DNA of 10,075 nt from CAYIEP01 sp964362515 (GTDB lineage Bacteria; Patescibacteriota; Minisyncoccia; UBA6257; UBA9933). The DNA lies in the NCBI GenBank assembly GCA_964362515.1, contig CAYIEP010000016.1:1-10075 (forward strand), in the 5' to 3' direction. The position numbers and the translations under genes were made by a program. The notes beneath the pieces are model-generated. The model had not been told where the DNA came from. It saw only the letters and a list, made by a program, of their open reading frames with translations, and did no database searches. Every line of letters begins with the position of its first letter. Positions within the stretch are counted from its first letter, which is position 1. This document shows, piece by piece, positions 1 to 4,323 of the stretch.

Positions 1-1626
1 TTGATGAAAATTCCCGCCATTGGCAAAGGATTAGCGGAAAAAATCGAGGAATATTTAAAAACCGGAAAAATTAAAGAGTATTTTGAGCTTAAGAAAAAAA
101 CTCCCGTTGAAATTGCCGAACTTATTGCCGTTGAAGGAGTGGGGCCAAAAAAAATTAGTGTTTTGTATAAAGTATTGGGTATTAAGAATTTGAAAGATTT
201 GGAAAAAGCCGCCAAAGAAGGGAAAATCGCCTCGCTTTTCGGTTTCGGTGAAAAAACGGAAAATAATATTCTGGAAGGCATTGAGTTTTTGAAGAAAAGC
301 GCCGGCCGATTTTTGCTCGGCGAAATTTTGCCGCAAGTCAAAAAGATTGAAAATCAGCTCAAAGAACTCAAAGAAGTGAAAAAAATCAGTGTTGCCGGCT
401 CAGTCAGAAGAATGAAAGAAACTGTCGGCGACGTTGATTTTTTAGTTGCCTCGGACAAGCCGATAAAAGTAATGGATTCTTTTGTTTCTTTGCCGGGCGT
501 CATAAAGATCTGGGGCAAAGGAACGACTAAAACATCCGTTAGACTGGGAATGGATTTTGACCCCATTAGAAAAGAATTTTCTAACGGGGTAGATATGGAT
601 ATCAGGGTTGTGCCGGAAAAAAGTTTTGGCGCGGCGCTTCAATATTTTACCGGCTCAAAAGAACACAATATCGCTTTAAGAAAAATTGCCATTGAAAAAG
701 GATTTAAGCTGAATGAATACGGCCTTTTTCGAAACGCTAAAACGATTGCCGGAAAAACCGAAGAAGAAATTTATGAAAAACTCGGATTAGATTACATTGA
801 GCCGGAAATGCGGGAAAATGCCGGAGAAATTGAATTGGCCCTTCGGCATACTCAGGGCAAGCCCAAGGGATTACCAAAATTAGTGGAGACTAAAGACATC
901 AAGGGCGACCTTCAAATTCAAACAAACTGGAGCGACGGCGCCAACACGATTGAAGAATATGTTGAAGAGGCCGTAAATATCGGACTGGAATACATCGCCA
1001 TAACCGACCACACCAAAAGCTTGATGGTGGCAAACGGACTTGATGAAAAAAGAATTTTAAAACAAATAAAAGAAATAGATGAAATAAATTTAAAATTAAA
1101 AAATCAATCCGCCGGCTGGCGGACAAAATTCAGGGTTTTAAAGGGAACCGAGTGCGATATTTTAAAAGACGGTTCAATGGATATCAATGATAAGGTCCTT
1201 GAAAAATTGGATATTGTCGGCGCCTCTGTCCATTCTAATTTCAATTTGCCGAAAGCGGAGCAGACAAAAAGGATTATAAGAGCGATGGAAAATAAAAATG
1301 TTGATATAATTTTTCACCCGACCGGAAGAAGGATTAAAAGAAGAGAGCCTTACGATATAGACATCGATGAAATCGTTAAAGCGGCGAAAAGAACAAAAAC
1401 CGTTCTTGAAATAAATTCCTATCCGGACCGTCTTGATTTAAAAGACGAACACATCAGAAAATGCGTTGAGGCGGGCGTGAAAATGTCTATTGATTCCGAT
1501 TCGCACGCAATTAATCATCTAAAAAATTTAAACTACGGAGTCTCGCAGGCCAGAAGAGGATGGGCGGAGAAAAAAGACATTATTAACGCTTGGCCTGCCG
1601 AAAAAACGCTTGGCATGTTAAAATAA
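1..1626 (+). CDS. polX: DNA polymerase X family protein with C-terminal PHP domain (5' end outside window)
   Basis: Predicted gap-filling repair polymerase of the bacterial PolX type, fused to a PHP phosphoesterase domain. The frame is open at base 1 and begins inside the first helix-hairpin-helix region (IPAIGKGLAEKIEEYLKTGK), so roughly the first 60 residues lie upstream. Counting from base 1, a second helix-hairpin-helix lies near 35-60 (VEGVGPKKI), and the palm motif GSVRRMKETVGDVDF holds catalytic Asp144 and Asp146, with the third Asp probably Asp200 in MDIRVV. FTGSKEHN is also typical of the family. The PHP domain spans about 300-541 with likely metal ligands His337, Glu384, His411, His439, Asp500 and His502; the usual first H-x-H is Q305-I-Q307. 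Extra residues relative to the usual family pattern occur at about 184-197, 282-290 and 370-374, and all coincide with repeat or palindrome sequences. It ends with TAA, 3 nt before the NUDIX gene, so the two are probably co-transcribed. Confidence 0.93.
   Translation: MMKIPAIGKGLAEKIEEYLKTGKIKEYFELKKKTPVEIAELIAVEGVGPKKISVLYKVLGIKNLKDLEKAAKEGKIASLFGFGEKTENNILEGIEFLKKSAGRFLLGEILPQVKKIENQLKELKEVKKISVAGSVRRMKETVGDVDFLVASDKPIKVMDSFVSLPGVIKIWGKGTTKTSVRLGMDFDPIRKEFSNGVDMDIRVVPEKSFGAALQYFTGSKEHNIALRKIAIEKGFKLNEYGLFRNAKTIAGKTEEEIYEKLGLDYIEPEMRENAGEIELALRHTQGKPKGLPKLVETKDIKGDLQIQTNWSDGANTIEEYVEEAVNIGLEYIAITDHTKSLMVANGLDEKRILKQIKEIDEINLKLKNQSAGWRTKFRVLKGTECDILKDGSMDINDKVLEKLDIVGASVHSNFNLPKAEQTKRIIRAMENKNVDIIFHPTGRRIKRREPYDIDIDEIVKAAKRTKTVLEINSYPDRLDLKDEHIRKCVEAGVKMSIDSDSHAINHLKNLNYGVSQARRGWAEKKDIINAWPAEKTLGMLK
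560..590. repeat. In-frame palindrome in the polX palm domain (CCCCRTTAGAAA type)
   Basis: Arms 560-573 and 577-590 pair with a single A/C mismatch around a GAA loop. The right arm contains TTTCTAACGGG, which recurs exactly at 3421-3431. It is translated as residues 187-197 (DPIRKEFSNGV), where PolX proteins normally have only a few residues between KTSVRL and the third catalytic Asp strand. This is read as an inserted palindromic element kept in frame. Confidence 0.7.
837..870. repeat. GC-rich repeat-like insert between polymerase and PHP domains of polX
   Basis: This segment contains overlapping inverted pairs: GCCCT (838-842) with AGGGC (854-858), CCCTT (839-843) with AAGGG (865-869), and GGGC/GCCC around AA (855-864). 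It encodes RHTQGKPKG between the conserved blocks GEIELAL and LPKLVE, which are normally nearly adjacent in the family. It resembles dispersed repeats seen in CPR genomes (from memory, not checked). There is only one copy in this window. Confidence 0.5.
1108..1123. repeat. Perfect palindrome TCCGCCGGCTGGCGGA inside polX (copy 1)
   Basis: Six-base arms TCCGCC/GGCGGA flank GGCT. It is translated in frame as Ser-Ala-Gly-Trp-Arg (residues 370-374), within the PHP domain before the metal-binding Glu384. An identical 16-mer, also read as SAGWR, lies in ileS at 9715-9730, and a variant lies at 9816-9831. The two genes are unrelated, so common ancestry of the genes cannot explain the match. Confidence 0.85.
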
Positions 1627-1629
1627 ATT

Positions 1630-2100
1630 ATGCCAAGAGAGATATCTGCCGGAATAATAATTTACCGAAAAACAAAAGGGGGAATAAAATATTTAATACT
1701 TTACCACGGCCATGGATATTGGAATTTTCCTAAGGGTAAAATTGAAGCCGAAGAAAAAAGTTTTGGCGCGGCCTTAAGGGAAATTAAAGAAGAAACGGGG
1801 CTTTCGAGAAACGATTTAAAATTCAACCAATATTTTAAAGAATACGAAAGGTTTTTCTTTTGGAGAGGAAAACAAAAAATCTTTAAGATTGTGATATTTT
1901 ATTTAGCCGAAACCCAAAAGCCTTATATAAGAATATCAAAAGAACACGAAGGCTACGGCTGGTTTACTTATAAAGAAGGGTCGGAAATGTTAGGAGAGCA
2001 CAAAGACGGGCACAGAATTCTTTACAATGCTAACGAATTTCTCCGCAAGCAAAACCTTAAACATCGCCGCCAAAACATTGTAGAGAAGCCGGCTATTTGA
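1630..2100 (+). CDS. NUDIX hydrolase, Ap4A-hydrolase-like
   Basis: A 156-residue protein with a complete Nudix box at residues 36-58: Gly36, Glu42, the RE-x2-EE core at Arg50, Glu51, Glu54 and Glu55, then Gly57-Leu58. NUDIX enzymes cleave nucleoside diphosphates linked to another group, using Mg2+ held by the box glutamates. The N-terminal pattern SAGIIIYR, then YLILYHGHGYWNFPKG before the box, is typical of bis(5'-nucleosyl)-tetraphosphatase-like members, so removal of Ap4A or related alarmones is a reasonable but unproven substrate guess. The ATG lies 3 nt after the polX stop with no Shine-Dalgarno site, which suggests translational coupling. The last 8 bases overlap the 3' end of rplT on the opposite strand. 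The C-terminal tail after about residue 140 is basic and not conserved in an obvious way. Confidence 0.9.
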   Translation: MPREISAGIIIYRKTKGGIKYLILYHGHGYWNFPKGKIEAEEKSFGAALREIKEETGLSRNDLKFNQYFKEYERFFFWRGKQKIFKIVIFYLAETQKPYIRISKEHEGYGWFTYKEGSEMLGEHKDGHRILYNANEFLRKQNLKHRRQNIVEKPAI

Positions 2101-2437
2101 TTTTGTTTACGATTTTTTCAAAAACTTTCGGCTCTTTTTGGGCTATTTCCGATAAAATTTTTCTATCAATTATTATTCCCTTTTTCTTTAATCCGAAAAT
2201 AAATTTGTTGTAATTTAAGCCGTACGGCCTTACCGCGGCATTAATCCTTACCTGCCATAAGCTTCTATAGTCTCTTTTTTTCTCTTTTCTCCCCCTGAAA
2301 GCGTGAGACCACGCGTGAAGAAGAGCTTCTTTGGCGGCTCTTTCTTTTGATTTCCTCCCCCATCTGAATCCTTTGGTATACTTTAATATTTTTTTTCTTT
2401 TCTTATTGGCTATTGTTCCTCTTTTTACTCTAGGCAT
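2093..2437 (-). CDS. rplT: 50S ribosomal protein L20
   Basis: A 114-residue protein that fits L20 throughout: the N-terminal start MPRVKRGTIANKKRKKILK, the GFRWGRKS segment, and the later blocks RDYRSLWQVRINAAVR and YGLNYNKFI. L20 binds 23S rRNA early in 50S assembly and in several bacteria also represses its own operon. The ATG lies inside the last codons of rpmI (8-nt overlap, ATGCCTAG), so translation is probably coupled to L35. The length is normal for the family. The stop TAG at 2093-2095 lies inside the end of the convergent NUDIX gene. No convincing intrinsic terminator was seen after it within the overlapping NUDIX sequence. Confidence 0.98.
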   Translation of the reverse strand: MPRVKRGTIANKKRKKILKYTKGFRWGRKSKERAAKEALLHAWSHAFRGRKEKKRDYRSLWQVRINAAVRPYGLNYNKFIFGLKKKGIIIDRKILSEIAQKEPKVFEKIVNKIK

Positions 2438-2600
2438 ATTTTTTTAAAATTTTTTTCGCGATATCAAGTTTTTTAAAACCTTTTTTTCTTTTGAGCTGAA
2501 CTGTTCTTTTTTTTGAACGAAAATGGCCCTGGCCCATTATTCTTCTTAAAACCTTGCCCGTTCTTGTAATTTTTATTCTATCGGCTATTGATTTTTTCAT
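2430..2600 (-). CDS. rpmI: 50S ribosomal protein L35
   Basis: A 56-residue, very basic protein starting MKKSIADRIKITRTGKVLRR and containing GHFRSKKR, the standard L35 pattern (KxxKRFKxTxTGKxxRR followed by a H-x-x-x-KK segment). It sits directly upstream of rplT and overlaps it by 8 nt, as expected for the infC-rpmI-rplT operon. The ATG at 2600-2598 is preceded immediately by GGGGG, so any Shine-Dalgarno-like pairing would be unusually close to the start. That G-run and the first two bases of the ATG belong to a 20-bp inverted repeat whose partner lies beyond the GIY-YIG gene. This offers a way to hide the start codon in an RNA stem. Confidence 0.96.
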   Translation of the reverse strand: MKKSIADRIKITRTGKVLRRIMGQGHFRSKKRTVQLKRKKGFKKLDIAKKILKKYA

Positions 2601-2618
2601 CCCCCACTCTTAAAGCAT
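2599..2618. repeat. Inverted repeat, rpmI-proximal arm
   Basis: This 20-base arm is the perfect reverse complement of 2874-2893. On the coding (minus) strand it supplies the last codons of the GIY-YIG gene (ATG CTT TAA), then GAGTGGGGG and the first two bases of the rpmI ATG. Confidence 0.9.
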
Positions 2619-2867
2619 TAAAGAATCGGGAAGGCGGCGCTTCAAAGAAGCATAACCTTTCTTGAATTGCTTTAATCTTTTTTCTCTAATTAATGCGTCC
2701 CTTTTTGATTTATATCCTTCAAAATATATTAATTCCATTGGTCTTAGATTTCTTGTAGATTGTACCATGCCTTGATTATGCTTTTCCATTCTTTCTTTAA
2801 GATTTTCAGTAAAACCAATATAGGAACTGTTATCTAGTTTCGATTTTAACAGATAAATGAAAAACAT
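2610..2867 (-). CDS. Small GIY-YIG nuclease-domain protein (UPF0213/YhbQ-like)
   Basis: An 85-residue single-domain protein. Visible GIY-YIG features are FIYLL with Tyr5, YIGFT with Tyr16, Arg26 in LKERMEKHN, His30, and Glu62 in ALIREKRLK, the usual catalytic or metal-binding set. The length matches free-standing members of the YhbQ/UPF0213 type, whose biological role is poorly known; the domain itself cuts DNA in homing endonucleases and repair enzymes. It interrupts the conserved infC-rpmI-rplT order. A perfect 20-bp inverted repeat bounds it: the downstream arm overlaps its stop codon and the upstream arm lies 6 nt before its ATG, touching the infC stop. The placement suggests a mobile or formerly mobile cassette. 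Whether the protein acts on the repeats is not shown by the sequence. Confidence 0.92.
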   Translation of the reverse strand: MFFIYLLKSKLDNSSYIGFTENLKERMEKHNQGMVQSTRNLRPMELIYFEGYKSKRDALIREKRLKQFKKGYASLKRRLPDSLML

Positions 2868-2873
2868 AATCAG

Positions 2874-2893
2874 ATGCTTTAAGAGTGGGGGAT
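2874..2893. repeat. Inverted repeat, infC-proximal arm
   Basis: This arm is the perfect 20-base partner of 2599-2618, and 255 bp separate the two arms. On the minus strand it begins at the last base of the infC stop codon and ends 6 nt before the GIY-YIG ATG. In an infC-to-rplT transcript it could pair with the rpmI ribosome-binding region. Confidence 0.9.
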
Positions 2894-3381
2894 TATTTTC
2901 TGTCTATTTGCATTATTAATCCTTTACCGCCTAATTTCGGCTCTGATGTTATTTTATAATCAAAATTCATCATTTTGACAAATTCATTAAGTTTGTGCCT
3001 TGCCCATTCTTTATTGCCCTTTTCTCTGCCCCTAAGCCAAAGGGCTATTTCAACTTTATGGCCGTCATCGAGAAACTCTCTTATTTTTTCTATTTTCGTC
3101 TCTAAGTCGTTTTTGGCCGCCCTGGCGCTTATTCTTACTTGTTTCAATTCCCCGATTTTCTGACCAGCTCTTTGTTTCTTCAATTCTTTCTCTTTTTGAT
3201 AACGAAACTTGTCAAAACTTATTATCTTGACAACCGGCGGTTTTGCGCCGGGCGCTATCTCTATCAAATCAAGGTTTTTTTCTTTTGCCAATTTTAACGC
3301 CGCCTCAAGCGGCATAATGTCCAAATTTTCTCCGTTTTCTCCTATCACTCTCAATTCTAACGCCGTTATTTGATTGTTTAT
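2893..3381 (-). CDS. infC: Translation initiation factor IF-3 (probable AUA start)
   Basis: IF3 binds the 30S subunit, blocks premature 50S joining and checks start-codon pairing. The N-domain is clear from INNQITALELRVIGENG through LDLIEIAPGAKPPVVKI, then a basic linker, then the C-domain (KIREFLDDGHKVEIALWLRG). The first ATG/GTG/TTG start in frame is TTG at 3354, but codons upstream still encode the conserved family start (KINNQITALE). The frame stays open to a stop at 3420-3418 and contains no ATG, GTG or earlier TTG. I chose ATA at 3381-3379 because TATAAA (3394-3389) ends 7 nt before it; ATA at 3393 or 3399 is also possible. Non-AUG infC starts are established in bacteria (E. coli uses AUU for autoregulation). 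The product would be 162 aa. The stop TAA abuts the inverted repeat upstream of the GIY-YIG gene. Confidence 0.93.
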   Translation of the reverse strand: MNNQITALELRVIGENGENLDIMPLEAALKLAKEKNLDLIEIAPGAKPPVVKIISFDKFRYQKEKELKKQRAGQKIGELKQVRISARAAKNDLETKIEKIREFLDDGHKVEIALWLRGREKGNKEWARHKLNEFVKMMNFDYKITSEPKLGGKGLIMQIDRK

Positions 3382-3388
3382 TTTATAT

Positions 3389-3394
3389 TTTATA
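3389..3394 (-). promoter_or_regulatory. Candidate -10 element of infC (TATAAA)
   Basis: TATAAA lies 7 nt before the proposed AUA start in an A/T-rich run. Two overlapping alternatives lie at 3400-3395 and 3387-3382. No good -35 hexamer is visible, and the AT-richness makes chance matches likely. The same spacing is seen at ileS and argS. Confidence 0.4.
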
Positions 3395-3431
3395 TTTATA
3401 TCTAAGTTTCTATTTTTCTATTTCTAACGGG

Positions 3432-3779
3432 TGGAAATGGCGGGAGTTGAACCCGCGTCTGGCAAAAATTCCAAGAAATATCTACAAGCTTATTTGGATT
3501 AAAATTAAAAATTTAGAAGTTAAAATCCAACAAAATCATCTAAATCTTCGCCGAAAATTTTCATCCGTTAATCTCGGCCAGAAACGAATATAGCTTGAAA
3601 ATATAACACCGCTTTTAACCTATCAAGCGTCAGTCAAGCGATGCGGCCTTACGCAAAAGCGAAAGCCGGAGCCAATTTATTATTGTTGGCAGTTTTGTTT
3701 TGATTTGGTTTTTTCGAGGGCTAAATCTTCCTCGGCTTGCAATCTCGTAAAAATCCCGCCATCGATTCCCTGCATTCCC
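3432..3779 (-). ncRNA. ssrA: Transfer-messenger RNA (tmRNA), one-piece
   Basis: The tRNA-like ends are clear. The 5' strand GGGAATG (3779-3773) pairs with CATTTCC (3439-3433), with one G-U pair, followed by discriminator A at 3432. The T-arm GCGGGTTCAACTCCCGC lies next to it. The 5' part has the tmRNA pattern of GGGATTTTTACGAG, then GCAAGCCGAGG pairing with CCCTCG, just upstream of the tag reading frame. The length of about 348 nt is normal. CCA is not encoded (ACCC follows), so it must be added. The gene starts 15 nt after the smpB stop, so it may be cut from a shared transcript by RNase P or be driven by a promoter inside the smpB end. No terminator separates it from infC. Together with SmpB it rescues stalled ribosomes. 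Confidence 0.95.
3649..3690 (-). other. tmRNA tag reading frame (ANNNKLAPAFAFA)
   Basis: From the likely resume codon GCC (3690-3688), following ACAAAACT, the frame encodes ANNNKLAPAFAFA and a TAA stop at 3651-3649. The N-rich start and hydrophobic Ala-containing end fit proteolysis tags, but the end AFAFA differs from the common LAA or VAA. The resume codon was chosen by analogy with the E. coli layout. Confidence 0.85.
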
Positions 3780-3794
3780 ATACGTCAATCCTTA

Positions 3795-4229
3795 TTATTT
3801 ATATTTTCGGATTGTTCTTTCCGCTTCTCTTTTTTTCAAAAGTTCTCTTTTGTCAATTTTCTTTCTAAGCCGGGCCAGTCCTACTCCCAACTTTACTTTA
3901 CGATTCTTAATATACACTTTTAAGGGAACCAAAGTCAAGCCTTTTTCCGTTTGTCCTATAAAACTTTTAATTTCCGGTTTCCTGAAAAGCAAACGTCTGG
4001 TTCTTTTAGAATCATAATCGTCCGGCGCGTTTTTCGGCTGATAAGGAGGAATATCGCAATTAATAAGCCACGCCTCCCCGCCTCTTATAATTACGTGAGA
4101 GCCGGCGATATTCATTCTTCCGCTTTTTACGGATTTAACCTCAAGGCCCTTTAATTCTATTCCCGCCTCATAAGTTTCAAGGACTTGATAATCAAAATAA
4201 GCGCGCCTGTTGCTGATTATTGCGTTCAT
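3795..4229 (-). CDS. smpB: SsrA-binding protein SmpB
   Basis: SmpB binds the tRNA-like part of tmRNA and places it in the empty A site of stalled ribosomes. The 144-residue protein follows the family closely: NRRAYFDYQVLETYEAGIEL, GLEVKSVKSGRMNI, WLINCDIPPY, DSKRTRRLLF, GLTLVPLKVYIKNRKVKL, and the C-terminal basic tail DKRELLKKREAERTIRKYK that reads the mRNA channel. The length is slightly below the usual 150-160. It lies 15 nt upstream of ssrA on the same strand, so protein and RNA partners are adjacent. The ATG at 4229 has no Shine-Dalgarno site, and a TATACT box ends 8 nt before it, consistent with a leaderless or nearly leaderless message. It is divergent from argS across a dyad. Confidence 0.97.
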   Translation of the reverse strand: MNAIISNRRAYFDYQVLETYEAGIELKGLEVKSVKSGRMNIAGSHVIIRGGEAWLINCDIPPYQPKNAPDDYDSKRTRRLLFRKPEIKSFIGQTEKGLTLVPLKVYIKNRKVKLGVGLARLRKKIDKRELLKKREAERTIRKYK

Positions 4230-4237
4230 ACACGTTA

Positions 4238-4243
4238 AGTATA
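4238..4243 (-). promoter_or_regulatory. Candidate -10 element of smpB (TATACT)
   Basis: TATACT on the minus strand is one mismatch from TATAAT and ends 8 nt before the smpB ATG. No recognisable -35 is seen. Its upstream edge overlaps the end of the 4242-4274 dyad. Confidence 0.5.
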
Positions 4244-4274
4244 CCCCGTAGGAAAATTAATTTCCTACGAGGTA
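4242..4274. repeat. Dyad between divergent smpB and argS
   Basis: Arms CGTAGGAAA (4247-4255) and TTTCCTACG (4261-4269) pair perfectly around ATTAA. After one mismatch the pairing extends by TACC/GGTA, giving 13 of 14 pairs. The arms resemble the palindrome in polX at 560-590 (CCCCGTAGGAAA against CCCCGTTAGAAA, 10 of 12 identical). It may be a member of that dispersed family, an operator for the divergent promoters, or both. It cannot be a terminator for either gene because both are transcribed away from it. Confidence 0.75.
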
Positions 4275-4310
4275 CAGAACATTTAATCGTTTGGCCGAAT
4301 CTGTTATTAT

Positions 4311-4316
4311 TAAAAT
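4311..4316 (+). promoter_or_regulatory. Candidate -10 element of argS (TAAAAT)
   Basis: TAAAAT ends 7 nt before the preferred argS ATG at 4324. An alternative TATTAT at 4305-4310 would leave a leader of about 7 nt. No Shine-Dalgarno site is present in between. Confidence 0.4.
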
Positions 4317-4323
4317 AAATAAA

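Noticed and set aside
899..1126. Minus-strand open frame inside polX
   Set aside because: It is antisense to the well-conserved PHP domain; its composition reflects the complementary coding strand.
2591..2900. Target-site duplication around the GIY-YIG cassette
   Set aside because: Both sides are T-rich (ATTTTTTC and TATTTTC) but there is no exact duplicate beyond what the base composition would give.
2893..3354. IF3 starting at TTG 3354
   Set aside because: It would remove the conserved N-terminal INNQITALE segment; kept only as an alternative start.
3705..3923. Plus-strand open frame opposite ssrA and smpB
   Set aside because: It lies antisense to the tmRNA 5' end and the smpB 3' end and has no recognisable protein pattern.
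4291..4323. Upstream in-frame TTG start for argS
   Set aside because: It adds 11 residues not typical of ArgRS and would place the start upstream of the likely -10 box; MLKEKIKRLIEK from 4324 matches the usual family start.
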